A stretch of 64,000 bases of DNA, taken from positions 1 to 64,000 of the forward strand of contig VGDL01000005.1 in assembly GCA_016869735.1 (NCBI GenBank), read 5' to 3'. The stretch comes from Alphaproteobacteria bacterium. Its GTDB lineage: Bacteria > Pseudomonadota > Alphaproteobacteria > Acetobacterales > Acetobacteraceae. The notes under the pieces are model-generated. The model saw nothing but the letters and a program-made list of their open reading frames with translations, made no database searches and was not told where the DNA came from. This document shows positions 40,582-49,758 of the stretch, piece after piece (the first letter of the stretch is position 1; each line of letters opens with the position of its first letter). Position numbers and translations under genes: made by a program.

Positions 40582-40605
40582 GGCCGCCTCCTCTCTCTCG
40601 ATACA

Positions 40606-41214
40606 TCACGGGTGCAAGGCTGCCGCCCTGATTGCGGTGGCGGAGGCAGCATGTTCCCGCGCGGGGACGTAACACCATCTGGCGTGGCTCGTAGCCCGCT
40701 TCGGGCCAGCAAGCAACGCGCCGGGGGGGCAACGGTGCCGCCGCAGCACGGAAGCCGCCGCACCATGCAGGGCGCGCCGGGTCCAGCCCGGACGGGGCAG
40801 GACCGCAAGCGGGGTGGCATGCGCGATGCGTCTCCATGATTTCCAACGCGGTAGCTGAACCAGATTATCCGCGCCAATCAAGAATACGAAATCGGCGCGG
40901 GGAAAGCGCCGGCGCAGCTTTGCGAGCGTATCGGCCGTAAAGCGCGTACCGAGCGCCCTTTCAATATCGGTCGCGATCACGCGCCTGCCATCGGCGATCC
41001 GCCTAGCACTGGCCAGGCGGTCCGGGGCCGGCGCCATGCCAGCGCGGGGCTTCAGCGGATTGCCCGGTGAGACCATAAGCCAAACCTGATCCAGCCCAAG
41101 CGCCTGCATGGCTTTCAGCGCGACATGGCGATGCCCGGCATGGGCCGGGTTGAAGGACCCGCCCAGAAGGCCGATGCGGCGCCGGCGGCCATCGCCAAAA
41201 CGGGATGGAGTCAT
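40606..41214 (-). CDS. nadD: Nicotinate-nucleotide adenylyltransferase
   Basis: 202 residues. GLLGGSFNPAHAGHRHVALK contains the nucleotidyltransferase HxGH-type motif; also VSPGNPLKP, FVFLIGADNLVQLPRWKSWR, and the SATAIRAA motif near the C-terminus. Makes nicotinate adenine dinucleotide in NAD synthesis. It ends unusually soon after the SxTxIR motif (AALHP-stop). 24 bp later, in the same frame, is the presumed rsfS start. Confidence 0.93.
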   Translation of the reverse strand: MTPSRFGDGRRRRIGLLGGSFNPAHAGHRHVALKAMQALGLDQVWLMVSPGNPLKPRAGMAPAPDRLASARRIADGRRVIATDIERALGTRFTADTLAKLRRRFPRADFVFLIGADNLVQLPRWKSWRRIAHATPLAVLPRPGWTRRALHGAAASVLRRHRCPPGALLAGPKRATSHARWCYVPAREHAASATAIRAAALHP

Positions 41215-41274
41215 GCGGGGAGCATAAACGGCTCAGGCGCCAAGGTGAATTGGCCGTCCAAGTCGCCGCGGCGG

Positions 41275-42780
41275 TTATTTGTACACAAAGGCCGCGTCGT
41301 TCAGGTCTATTTGGGGGAATTCATCCTTCTCCGCCCAGTAATCTTGATTATGCATCCATTCAGGCTTGTCACCGCGCTGCGGCAGCAAATGCATCCCCCG
41401 CATCAGATAGCCAGGATTGAAATTCTCCGGATCAATCCAGGGCAGGATCGGCATATCACGGTCTTCTTCCCGCAGCGCCACTTCGACCTGCGCCTTGCCC
41501 TTCGCATCCATGTGCTTCAGCAATTTGCAGACGAAATCGCCCACCAGATCAGCGCGCAAGGTCCAGGAAGCGCGGAAATAGCCAAAGACCCAAGCCATAT
41601 TGGGAATGCCGGTGAACATCATGCCGCGATAGGTCACGGTTTCATGAAAATCGAGCGGCTTGCCATCAATCTCGAACGCGATATCGCCCAGCACATTCAG
41701 GTTGAAGCCGGTGGCCGCAACAATAATATCCGCTTCCAACTCCTGGCCGGATTTGGTGATAACACCCTTTTCGGAAAACCTTTCGATCTCATCCGTCACC
41801 ACGCTCGCCTTGCCCTGGGCGATGCCATGGAAAAGATCGCCATTGGGCACAAAGGCCATGCGTTGCCGCCAGGGGCGATATTTCGGCGTGAAATGCGTCG
41901 CGATATCGTAATCCTGCCCGACAATGCCGCGAATGCCATCCAATAGCGCTTCCTTGACCTGTTCCGGCTGCGTGAAGGTCAGCTTGGCGAATTTGGCTTG
42001 CTCGAACAGGATTTTACGGCGCGTGATTTCGTGAATCCAATCTTCCGAAATGCCAAGCGCGCGCAATTCCTCGGCGATCTCAATCGCGTTGCGGCCCACA
42101 CGGAAATAAGTCGGCGAACGCTGCAACATCACAACATGGGCGGCCTTGGCTGCCATGGCTGGAATGATGGTGGCCGCGCTGGCGCCTGACCCAATCACCA
42201 GCACGCGCTTGCCGGTATATTCCAGATCATCTGGCCATTCCTCGGAATGCACCAGTTTTCCTTGATAGGCCGCCATATTCGGCCATTCCGGCATATAGCC
42301 CTGATATTGGCGGTAATAGCCCTGGCACATGTAAAGAAATTTGCAGGTGAAGCGGCGCGGCAGGCCATTGGTCTTGTCCAGAACCTCCAAGGTCCAAAGC
42401 TTGGTCTCGCTATCCCAGGATGCGTGCGTGATGTGATGCCGATAGCGGATATGCCGCGCCAGATCATTTTCGGCGATGACTTCGCCCATATAGCGCAGGA
42501 TTTCTTCGGCAGTGGCAATCGGCGCACCGCGCCAGGGCTTGAAGCGATAGCCGAAGGTATGCAGGTCACTATCCGAACGGATGCCGGGATATTTATGCGT
42601 CCACCAGGTGCCGCCGAAATTTTCCTCATTCTCCAGCACAACAAAACGCTTGTCAGGGCATTGTGTGCTGAGGTGATAGGCAGCGCCAATGCCGGAAATG
42701 CCGGCACCCACAATCAGCACATCAAAATATTCGACGGAAAGCGGATTGGTTTGACCGTGTAGCGGGGCGGTATCGGGCAT
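41275..42780 (-). CDS. Flavin-containing monooxygenase, Baeyer-Villiger type
   Basis: 501 residues. FAD Rossmann motif VGAGISGIG (25-30), second Rossmann motif LVIGSGASAA (about 194-203) for NADPH, and between them YQGKLVHSEEWPDD (172-185), a variant of the Baeyer-Villiger FxGxxxHxxxW fingerprint. ENFGGTWWTHKYPGIRSDSD also fits the type. Oxidises ketones or similar substrates with NADPH and O2. It stands between nadD and a hydratase-like gene, breaking the usual proA-nadD neighbourhood. Confidence 0.88.
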   Translation of the reverse strand: MPDTAPLHGQTNPLSVEYFDVLIVGAGISGIGAAYHLSTQCPDKRFVVLENEENFGGTWWTHKYPGIRSDSDLHTFGYRFKPWRGAPIATAEEILRYMGEVIAENDLARHIRYRHHITHASWDSETKLWTLEVLDKTNGLPRRFTCKFLYMCQGYYRQYQGYMPEWPNMAAYQGKLVHSEEWPDDLEYTGKRVLVIGSGASAATIIPAMAAKAAHVVMLQRSPTYFRVGRNAIEIAEELRALGISEDWIHEITRRKILFEQAKFAKLTFTQPEQVKEALLDGIRGIVGQDYDIATHFTPKYRPWRQRMAFVPNGDLFHGIAQGKASVVTDEIERFSEKGVITKSGQELEADIIVAATGFNLNVLGDIAFEIDGKPLDFHETVTYRGMMFTGIPNMAWVFGYFRASWTLRADLVGDFVCKLLKHMDAKGKAQVEVALREEDRDMPILPWIDPENFNPGYLMRGMHLLPQRGDKPEWMHNQDYWAEKDEFPQIDLNDAAFVYK

Positions 42781-42858
42781 GCTGCGCGTCTTTCCTGATC
42801 ACCAACAAACTCAGCCTTCTACCATAGCAGGCGGCGCGGCTTTGACGAAACGCCCGCC

Positions 42859-43716
42859 TTACCGGAAGCGCACCACCACATCCTGCGCCCCATCCAGCCC
42901 TTCATAGCGCGCGGTCCAGACCTGGCCAGGCGCCACCGGCTGCGGCGGCGAAAAGGAGCCGAGCGAGATGATATCCCCCGCCCGCAAGGGTCGCCCATCA
43001 CGGGCCAAATCCCGCGCAATCCAGGCCAGTGCATTCAAGGGATGACCAAGAATGGCAGCACCGGGCGCGCGCGACACTTCTCGCCCATCCTGATGGAGTG
43101 AAATGCTCATTCGCCCCAAAGCCGCGATGAAATCCGCGCTTGGCGTCACGGCAATGGGGCGGCCCTGCACACCCAGCCGTGCGCCAACATTGATGGCGAG
43201 CAGATCGCCAAGGCCCGGGCGATAATCAGGCGAATAGACCAGATCAGGCAATTCAATGAAGGGGATCACCTGATCAATATGGCGGATCAGCGCGGCGTGA
43301 TCATTGAGCGCGGTTTCAACGCCGCCCATGCCAACCCGCACCAGCATATCGGCTTCCAGCACCGGCACGGCGGCGAAGCGCGCTTCCACCTCAGCGCCCG
43401 AAGCAGCGCGCAGCGTTGCATGGAAAATCGCGCCGCGAATGGGATGATCAATGCCGAAGCGTTGCTGGATGGCGGGGTTGGTCAGGCCAAGCTTGAAGCC
43501 AACAACATCCCCCAAGGGCTGGGCGAAAATCGCAATCAGCTTTTCCTGCACGCAACGCCCATCAGCCGGGGATAGCCCGACGAAAGGTGTTGGCGATTGG
43601 CGCTGCAGGATTTGCCCGGCGAAGCGCGCAATCGCCACATCATCCGGGCAGGCAGCGCGCGCGGCAGGCGACAGCGCCAAGCCCAGCAGCAGCGCCGCGC
43701 AAAGCCGCCGCAGCAT
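42859..43716 (-). CDS. 2-keto-4-pentenoate-hydratase-like protein with signal peptide
   Basis: 285 residues from the ATG at 43716, overlapping the proA stop by ATGA. It starts with a clear signal peptide, LRRLCAALLLGLALSPAARA, followed by ACPDDVAIARFAGQILQRQS. The rest is FAH/hydratase-like: GFKLGLTNPAIQQRFGIDHP, FIELPDLVYSPDYRPGLGDL, VAINVGARLGVQGRP-type, and ILGHPLNALAWIARDLARDG, RAGDIISLGSFSPPQPVAPG. These enzymes normally act in the cytoplasm on 2-hydroxy-penta-2,4-dienoate, so export is unusual. Confidence 0.78.
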   Translation of the reverse strand: MLRRLCAALLLGLALSPAARAACPDDVAIARFAGQILQRQSPTPFVGLSPADGRCVQEKLIAIFAQPLGDVVGFKLGLTNPAIQQRFGIDHPIRGAIFHATLRAASGAEVEARFAAVPVLEADMLVRVGMGGVETALNDHAALIRHIDQVIPFIELPDLVYSPDYRPGLGDLLAINVGARLGVQGRPIAVTPSADFIAALGRMSISLHQDGREVSRAPGAAILGHPLNALAWIARDLARDGRPLRAGDIISLGSFSPPQPVAPGQVWTARYEGLDGAQDVVVRFR

Positions 43717-44981
43717 CACGGCCTGACCTGCCCCGTGCCGAAAATCTTGTAGCGGTAGGTGCAGAGTTGTTCGAGCCCCACAGGTCCACGCGCATGCAGC
43801 CGGCCGGTGGCAATGCCAATCTCCGCGCCAAAACCAAATTCCCCGCCATCGCAGAATTGCGTGGACGCATTCCAAAGCCCAACCGCCGAGGATATGCCAT
43901 CCAGAAATTGCTGTGCGGCCTTGGCGTCTTCAGTGATGATCGCTTCCGTATGCTCACTGCCGAAGCGGCGGATATGCGCGAGCGCATCTTCAACACCGCC
44001 AACCACCTTCACCGACAGGATCGCATCCAGCCATTCAGTGGCGTAATCCTCATCGGTGGCGGGCGTAAGGTCCGGGATGATGGCGCGCGCTGCCCCATCG
44101 GCACGGAAATCGCAGCCAAGCGCGCGCAAATCCGCAATCAGCGCGGGCAGCAGCGCGGGCGCTATGGCGGCATCAATCAGCAGCGTTTCGGTGGCGCCAC
44201 AAACGCCGGTGCGGCGCATCTTGGCATTGGCGAGTATGGCGCGCGCCATGGCGTGATCCGCCCCGGTATGGATGTAGGTGTGGCAAAGCCCTTCCGCATG
44301 GGCCAGCACCGGAACACGCGCTTCTTCCATCACGCGCGTCACCAGGCCCTTGCCGCCGCGCGGAATGATCAGGTCAATCAGGCCGGAAGCGCGCAGCATG
44401 GCGCCAACAAAGGCACGATCAGCACTTGGCGCGACTTGCACCGCGGCTTCAGGCAAGCCCGCCAGCTTCAACCCTTGCACCATGCAGGCATGAATGGCGG
44501 TGGCGCTGCGCAAGCTTTCAGACCCACCACGCAAAATCACCGCATTGCCGGATTTGAGGCAGAGCGCAGCGGCATCCGCCGTGACATTGGGCCGGCTTTC
44601 GAAAATCATGCCAATCACGCCAAGCGGCTGCGCCACGCGCTGCAACCGCAACCCATTTGGGCGTTGCCATTCCGTGAGCACACGCCCGACGGGATCAGGC
44701 AGCGCCGCCACTTCCTCAAGCCCCTTCGCCATGGCTTCAATGCGCGCCGGGTTCAACAGCAACCGATCCCGAAAGGCGGGCGTCAGCCCAAGCGCTGCCG
44801 CGATGTCTTCTGCATTGGCGGCGATGATCGCGCCTTGCTGTTCACGCAGCGCCGCAGCGGCAAAAAGCAGCGCCTGATCCTTCACCGCACTTGGCGCGCC
44901 AGCAAGCGCAATTATCGCGGCACGCGCGGCGCGCGCGGCAGCTTCCAGGGCTTGGGCAGGATCGGGGGGCATGGCATTCAC
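43716..44981 (-). CDS. proA: Gamma-glutamyl phosphate reductase
   Basis: 421 residues. Reduces gamma-glutamyl phosphate to glutamate-5-semialdehyde in proline synthesis. Signatures: GVIGMIFESRPNVTADAAAL, CLKSGNAVILRGGSESLRSA, LIDLIIPRGGKGLVTRVM, and the catalytic cysteine in RRTGVCGATETLLID (about residue 260). In many bacteria proA is adjacent to nadD-rsfS-rlmH; here two other genes separate them. No proB is visible in the window. Confidence 0.96.
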   Translation of the reverse strand: MNAMPPDPAQALEAAARAARAAIIALAGAPSAVKDQALLFAAAALREQQGAIIAANAEDIAAALGLTPAFRDRLLLNPARIEAMAKGLEEVAALPDPVGRVLTEWQRPNGLRLQRVAQPLGVIGMIFESRPNVTADAAALCLKSGNAVILRGGSESLRSATAIHACMVQGLKLAGLPEAAVQVAPSADRAFVGAMLRASGLIDLIIPRGGKGLVTRVMEEARVPVLAHAEGLCHTYIHTGADHAMARAILANAKMRRTGVCGATETLLIDAAIAPALLPALIADLRALGCDFRADGAARAIIPDLTPATDEDYATEWLDAILSVKVVGGVEDALAHIRRFGSEHTEAIITEDAKAAQQFLDGISSAVGLWNASTQFCDGGEFGFGAEIGIATGRLHARGPVGLEQLCTYRYKIFGTGQVRP

Positions 44982-45032
44982 GGGCAGAGTTTCCTTTCAG
45001 CCCTTTCTATACGCCAATTACGCCCGGCGCCG

Positions 45033-46007
45033 CTATTCGATCTTGATGCCGCTTTCGCGAATGATCGGTTCCCATTTGGTGCGCTCGGCCGCCCAGGCGG
45101 CACCAAATTCCGCCGGGGTGGAGGGCATGGCTTCCAGCCCATTGCGGTTCAGGATGCCCACCACATCCTTGTCTTCAAGCGCAATGCGCATGGCCTGCGC
45201 CAGGCGCTGCACGGCGGGTTCCGGCGTGCCGCGCGGCGCCACCACCGCATACCAGGACGGCACATTGAAGCCCGGCAGGCCGGTTTCCGCGACGGTGGGG
45301 ATATCCGGCAGCAGGCGGGATCGTTGCAGCGTTGGCACCGCCAGCCCGCGCAGCCGGCCCGCTTCGATATGCGTCTTGACCGAGGGCGAGGTAGGGAAGC
45401 CGTAATCAAGCCGCCCTGAAATCAAATCGGTCGCAACCAGGCTCCCGCCGCGGTAAGAGACCTCGATCGTGTCAAGCCCGGCCATTTTGGCGAAAAGCAA
45501 ACCGGCCAATTGGGGGGCGCTGCCAATGCCGCTATGGCCCCAGGAAAGTTCCCCGGGCCGCGCCTTGGCGGCAGCGATAACATCGGCGGCAGTACGCCAG
45601 GGGCGGTCAGCCGGCACGGTGAGGATATTGAACAGGTCAACGGCGATCGAGACCGGCACCAGATCCTGCGCCGGGTCTACCGGCAGGCGCATCACCATGG
45701 GGCTGATCACCAGCGCGCCCAAGGTTGCAAGCAGGATCGTATGGCCATCTGCCGGGCTGCGGGCGACGATTTCGCTCGCCAGATTGCTGCCAGCACCGGG
45801 GCGGTTTTCCACAATCACCGGCTGGCCCAGCACTTCCGACATTTTGGGCGCAAAGGCGCGGGCCGAGATGTCAGTCGCGCCACCGGGGGTGAAGCCCACC
45901 ACCAAGCGGATCGGGCGATTGGGGAAAGGCGCCTGCGCCAAGGCGGGGGCAGCAAGCAAGGGGCTCGCCGCGATCAAAGCGCGGCGTGAGAGAAGGGTCT
46001 TCAACAT
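45033..46007 (-). CDS. Bug-family extracytoplasmic solute receptor
   Basis: 324 residues from the ATG at 46007; the N-terminus KTLLSRRALIAASPLLAAPA is a signal peptide with a Tat-like SRRAL. Mature signatures: FPNRPIRLVVGFTPGGATDI, NRPGAGSNLASEIVARSPAD, GHTILLATLGALVISPMVM, and ELSWGHSGIGSAPQLAGLLF. Binds a carboxylate in the periplasm; members serve tripartite tricarboxylate transporters, but no TctA/TctB genes are adjacent, as is common for orphan Bug proteins. Confidence 0.9.
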   Translation of the reverse strand: MLKTLLSRRALIAASPLLAAPALAQAPFPNRPIRLVVGFTPGGATDISARAFAPKMSEVLGQPVIVENRPGAGSNLASEIVARSPADGHTILLATLGALVISPMVMRLPVDPAQDLVPVSIAVDLFNILTVPADRPWRTAADVIAAAKARPGELSWGHSGIGSAPQLAGLLFAKMAGLDTIEVSYRGGSLVATDLISGRLDYGFPTSPSVKTHIEAGRLRGLAVPTLQRSRLLPDIPTVAETGLPGFNVPSWYAVVAPRGTPEPAVQRLAQAMRIALEDKDVVGILNRNGLEAMPSTPAEFGAAWAAERTKWEPIIRESGIKIE

Positions 46008-46140
46008 GAAGTTCGCGTAACACAATTTTGCCTGCCTTGCATCCCTGTCAAAGCTTGCTGCAACCACGATGCAGGCGCGCTGCGCCTTATGTCATTAGCC
46101 CCCCATGGACGCCGCCGCGCGGTGATGGTTCCTTGCGCCG

Positions 46141-47298
46141 ATGGATTTGCCGTTTTCCCCCCGCATCCGCGCCACCGGCGCGCCGCCCATTCCCGCCGTG
46201 CGCGGCTGGGCCGCCCGCTACCAGGGCGGCGCCGGGCCGGTTTTGGATATGACCCAAGCCGTGCCGGGCTATCCGCCGCATGCTGATCTACTCGCGCGGC
46301 TTGCTGCCGCGGCGGGTGATGCGAAATCCGCCGGCTATGGCCCGATTGAAGGTGAAGCCGCGCTACGAGAAGCGCTGGCTGCCGATATGGCGCGCAGCTA
46401 TGCCGCGCGGATTGGTGCGGGCGATATCGCGATCACGGCGGGCGGCAATCTGGCCTTCACACTCGCCATGATGACACTGGCCGGCACGGGCGATGCGGTG
46501 ATGCTGCCCGCGCCCTGGTATTTCAATCACCGCATGACGCTGGAAGCACTTGGCATTCCCTGCCGCGTTTTGCCCTGCCGGGCGGAGGATGGCTTTCTGC
46601 CCGATCCCGCCTTGGCGGCAACATTGATGCAGGGCGTGCGCGCGATTGTTTTGGTGACACCGAACAACCCGACCGGCGCCATTTATTCACCCGAGCTCAT
46701 CGCGCAATTCGCGAAGCTCTGCCGCGATCACGGCGCCTGGCTGGTGCTGGATGAAACCTATCGCGATTTCATCCCGGAAGCCGCTGGCGCGCCGCATGGG
46801 CTGTTTCAGGATGCGGCATGGCGGGATCATGTTGTGCATCTCTATTCATTTTCGAAAGCCTATTGCGTGCCGGGCCATCGCGTGGGTGCGATTGCGGCGG
46901 GTGCGGGGTTTCAGCGGGAATTGGCGAAGGCAATTGATACGGTGCAAATCTGCCCGCCGCGTGCGCCACAAATCGCGCTTGCTTGGGGCGTGGAAGCGCT
47001 GCGCGATTGGCGCGCGGGCAATCGCGCCATTATGGCCGCGCGGGCCGAGGCGTTTCGCGCCGCCATGGCGCCGGTGAATGCCTGGCGCATTGATGCGCTT
47101 GGCACTTATTTCGCCTATCTGCGCTTACCAGATGGCGCTGGAAATTCCGAAGTGACCGCCGAAGCACTCGCGGTTGAACGTGGACTGCTTGGGCTGCCAG
47201 GCAGCTTTTTCGGCCCCGGCCAGGAACGCCATTTGCGCCTGGCCTTCGCCAATGCCGAAGAAGCCGTGATTGCCGCCGTGCCGGGCCGGCTTGGGTAA
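46141..47298 (+). CDS. Class I/II pyridoxal-phosphate aminotransferase
   Basis: 385 residues. PLP fold motifs: YGPIEGEAALREALAADMAR, ITAGGNLAFTLAMMTLAGTG, VTPNNPTGAIYSPELIAQF, WLVLDETYRDF and the Schiff-base lysine in LYSFSKAYCVPGHRVG. Resembles fold-type I aspartate-aminotransferase-like enzymes of unspecified substrate. No obvious pathway partner; pmtA follows convergently after 3 bp. Confidence 0.9.
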   Translation: MDLPFSPRIRATGAPPIPAVRGWAARYQGGAGPVLDMTQAVPGYPPHADLLARLAAAAGDAKSAGYGPIEGEAALREALAADMARSYAARIGAGDIAITAGGNLAFTLAMMTLAGTGDAVMLPAPWYFNHRMTLEALGIPCRVLPCRAEDGFLPDPALAATLMQGVRAIVLVTPNNPTGAIYSPELIAQFAKLCRDHGAWLVLDETYRDFIPEAAGAPHGLFQDAAWRDHVVHLYSFSKAYCVPGHRVGAIAAGAGFQRELAKAIDTVQICPPRAPQIALAWGVEALRDWRAGNRAIMAARAEAFRAAMAPVNAWRIDALGTYFAYLRLPDGAGNSEVTAEALAVERGLLGLPGSFFGPGQERHLRLAFANAEEAVIAAVPGRLG

Positions 47299-47301
47299 GG
47301 T

Positions 47302-47994
47302 TCAGCCCGCGCGCAAAGGCTGATTGTTGCGCACACTCAGCAGCGTGAAGATACCGGCCGGCTGGCAGGGTTCCATCGCTTCCACGGTCACATCTTCAGG
47401 GTTCAGCAAATCGCGCAGCGCGAAATCCGGGTGCCAGCCCAACCGGCGCGATAGCGGCGCCATGGCGCGTTCCACCCACCAGCGCGGGCCACCTTCCGCC
47501 GCGAAGTGATTGACGAACAGCAGATGCCCGCCGGGGCGCACAACGCGCGACATTTCGGCATAAAGCTTGCGCGCATCGGGCACCACGCTGGCCGTGAACA
47601 TGGCAACGGCAATGTCAAAGGACCCGCTTTCAAAGGCCATTTCCTCGGCGTTCATTTCAACCAGACCACGCACATGGGAAAGCTTTTCATCCGCCACGCG
47701 TTCATGCGCCTTGGCGAGCATTTCCCGCGACAGATCAATGCCGACAACCTGCGAATCGCGCCGATAAAGTGGGAGCGCCAAACCCGTGCCAACACCCACT
47801 TCCAAAACGCGCGGGCCTGCCAGGCGATTGACAGCTGCAACCGCGCGCCTGCGCCCGAAAGCGGAAACGCCACCAAACACCAGATCGTAAACGCCCGCCC
47901 AACGGCGATAGGCTTCGCGCACACTATTGGCATCCAGCGCTTCACGCGCGTGACCCCGTTCTTCTGCGCCCTTGGCGAGACCGATATTTGCCAT
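47302..47994 (-). CDS. pmtA: PmtA-like phosphatidylethanolamine N-methyltransferase
   Basis: 230 residues. Class I SAM fold: REAYRRWAGVYDLVFGGVSA, VLEVGVGTGLALPLYRRDSQ (SAM loop), VVGIDLSREMLAKAHERVAD, FDIAVAMFTASVVPDARKLY and VVRPGGHLLFVNHF. The YDLVFGxxxxxGRRxAV start is typical of alphaproteobacterial PmtA, which methylates phosphatidylethanolamine to phosphatidylcholine. Other methyltransferases of this size (UbiE-like) are possible but less fitting. Confidence 0.72.
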   Translation of the reverse strand: MANIGLAKGAEERGHAREALDANSVREAYRRWAGVYDLVFGGVSAFGRRRAVAAVNRLAGPRVLEVGVGTGLALPLYRRDSQVVGIDLSREMLAKAHERVADEKLSHVRGLVEMNAEEMAFESGSFDIAVAMFTASVVPDARKLYAEMSRVVRPGGHLLFVNHFAAEGGPRWWVERAMAPLSRRLGWHPDFALRDLLNPEDVTVEAMEPCQPAGIFTLLSVRNNQPLRAG

Positions 47995-48110
47995 TGGAAT
48001 CCTGATTCCCTCAGCCCCTGAACTGGGGCGAGGATGAGCACCCCAAATAAGGTCTCGTCAATCTTTTTGCTAGGCCTTGGAATTGCACGCTTAGTCTGAC
48101 ACTTGAAGCG

Positions 48111-48980
48111 TCAAGTCTTCCTGTCTTTGCCGGAAGCCGCTACGACCAAGCCACTTACCGCAATCACGGCCATGCCAAGCAGGGTGATGACATCCGGCGC
48201 ATCACCAAAGACCGATACGCCCGCCACCACCGCCCAGATCATTTGCGTGTAGGAAAGCGGTGCCAGCAGGCTGGCCGGCGCGCGGGCGAAGGCCAGCACC
48301 AATAACCCGTGGGAGGCACCACCCAGCAACCCAAGCAAAACCAACGCCACCCAATCAAGCCCGGTTGGCCAAACCCAGACTAGGGGGAGCGAGGCCGAGG
48401 TCAGCAGCGTCGCCGCGAAAGACGTGTGCAGAATGGTGGTGCGCGGATCATCCAGCGCGGCAAGCTTGCGGGTCAGGATTTGATAGACAGCAAAAAGCGC
48501 CGCAGCACCCAAGGGCAGCAGCATGGCCCAATGCGCGGGTTCGCCCGCGAAAAGAAAAGGCGGGCGGAGCAGGATCACCACACCAACAAAGCCAAGCCCC
48601 ATGCCGAACCAGCGCCAGGGGCCAATCCGCTCACCAAGCCAGATCGCTGCCAGCGCCAGCGTGAATAGTGGTGAGGCAAAGCCAACCGCCGTCGCATCCG
48701 CGAGCGGGATATGCACGAGCGCCGAGGAGAACATGAAATTGCACGCCGCCAATAACAGGCTGCGGATGGTTTGCAGCCCCGGCGCACGGGACCGCCAGGG
48801 CAGGCTGCCCGTGATCAGCCGCATGGCGATGGTCACAGCGATGAAGCTGAACAGAAACCGCGCCCACATCAGTTGCGGCACGGCGAAGCTCAGCGTCATC
48901 AGCTTCAGCAGCGTATCCATGGCGACAAACAGCGCCAGCGCCGAAAGCTGCAACAACACGCCGGCAAGGACAGAATTCAT
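48111..48980 (-). CDS. EamA/DMT-family transporter
   Basis: 289 residues, ten predicted membrane helices in two EamA repeats (LLQLSALALFVAMDTLLKLM, PLADATAVGFASPLFTLALA; second repeat LLVLAFARAPASLLAPLSYT, VVAGVSVFGDAPDVITLLGM). Drug/metabolite-type exporter, substrate unknown. It is downstream of gcrA on the same strand but separated by a strong terminator. Confidence 0.88.
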   Translation of the reverse strand: MNSVLAGVLLQLSALALFVAMDTLLKLMTLSFAVPQLMWARFLFSFIAVTIAMRLITGSLPWRSRAPGLQTIRSLLLAACNFMFSSALVHIPLADATAVGFASPLFTLALAAIWLGERIGPWRWFGMGLGFVGVVILLRPPFLFAGEPAHWAMLLPLGAAALFAVYQILTRKLAALDDPRTTILHTSFAATLLTSASLPLVWVWPTGLDWVALVLLGLLGGASHGLLVLAFARAPASLLAPLSYTQMIWAVVAGVSVFGDAPDVITLLGMAVIAVSGLVVAASGKDRKT

Positions 48981-49008
48981 GCCCGCCCTTTAGCCCGGTT
49001 GCCGCCAT

Positions 49009-49043
49009 AAAAAAACGGGATGATTGCCAGGCAATCACCCCGT
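49009..49043 (-). terminator. Rho-independent terminator of gcrA
   Basis: Minus strand: 14-bp inverted repeat ACGGGGTGATTGCC / GGCAATCATCCCGT (one G-T pair) followed directly by a run of seven or more T (49015-49009). It starts 23 bp after the gcrA stop. Confidence 0.85.
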
Positions 49044-49065
49044 CTTGCTTGGTTTTGGAAAGGTC

Positions 49066-49569
49066 TCAGGCGGCGTCTTCGCGGCGTTCCTTCTCGCGCG
49101 GCTTCACATAGGCGACCGCAGCATGTTCGGCGCAATAGGGCTTGCCGGACATGGGATCGCCCTCACAGAAGCGGAAATCCGGGGTACCGGGCTCCCCGAT
49201 TGGCCAGCAGCAGGTGCGCGACCCACCAAGGCGCGGGCGCGGCGGCGCGGGGTTGCGGATGGCAACTGGGGGTGGGGCAACCAGCACCACTGGCGCGGCT
49301 TGTGGCGGCGGCGCCTGCGGGCGCATCACTGGCGCGCTCGGCATGGGCCGGGCAACGGGGGCCTGACGCGGCAGGCGCGGGCTTGGCGCAGTGCGCCGTT
49401 CCTGCGGGTCTCGGCGGATCGGGCTCGGCCGAGACGACAGGTTCAGCCGATGCGCCTTGCCGACCACGGCATTCTTTGAAATCCCCATGCGGCGACCGAT
49501 TTCCGCGGTCGAAAGACCCTCGGCCCAGAAGGCGCGCAGCCGTTCAATCGCTTCTTGCGTCCAATCCAT
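49066..49569 (-). CDS. gcrA: GcrA cell-cycle regulator
   Basis: 167 residues from the ATG at 49569 (MDWTQEAIERLRAFWAEGLS); the RBS is AAAGGGAG. The N-terminal HTH domain (TAEIGRRMGISKNAVVGKAH then RLNL) recognises promoters, often at GAnTC sites methylated by CcrM. A long proline-rich linker follows, then the sigma70-binding C-terminal motif CCWPIGEPGTPDFRFCEG and PYCAEHAAVAY. A hallmark alphaproteobacterial regulator, useful for placing the organism. Confidence 0.96.
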   Translation of the reverse strand: MDWTQEAIERLRAFWAEGLSTAEIGRRMGISKNAVVGKAHRLNLSSRPSPIRRDPQERRTAPSPRLPRQAPVARPMPSAPVMRPQAPPPQAAPVVLVAPPPVAIRNPAPPRPRLGGSRTCCWPIGEPGTPDFRFCEGDPMSGKPYCAEHAAVAYVKPREKERREDAA

Positions 49570-49758
49570 GAAGGAACTCCCTTTGCTCTCCCCGACACAA
49601 AATACGGTAGGGAAAAGGGGGCAGAGGCACAAGTTCTATGAAGGGCCGCGCCAAAGAAATCTGTGGAAAACGCCCGATTCGGCCTTGTCAGCGGGGTTTT
49701 TGGGGGTTCCCATGGGCCATGATGAAAGCAATCTCAGGCGCGACTCGGCGGCACTCCC

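Noticed and set aside
40118-40672. Hydrophobic Ala/Gly/Leu-rich 184-codon frame on the plus strand, looking like a membrane protein
   Set aside because: It is the reverse complement of the Lys/Ala/Pro repeats of rsfS; Ala/Lys-rich codons read backwards give Ala/Gly/Leu-rich hydrophobic runs.
43587-45419. 610-codon open frame on the plus strand
   Set aside because: It lies antisense to proA and the Bug receptor gene, which have clear family motifs; such long antisense frames are normal at this G+C content and the translation has no recognisable domain.
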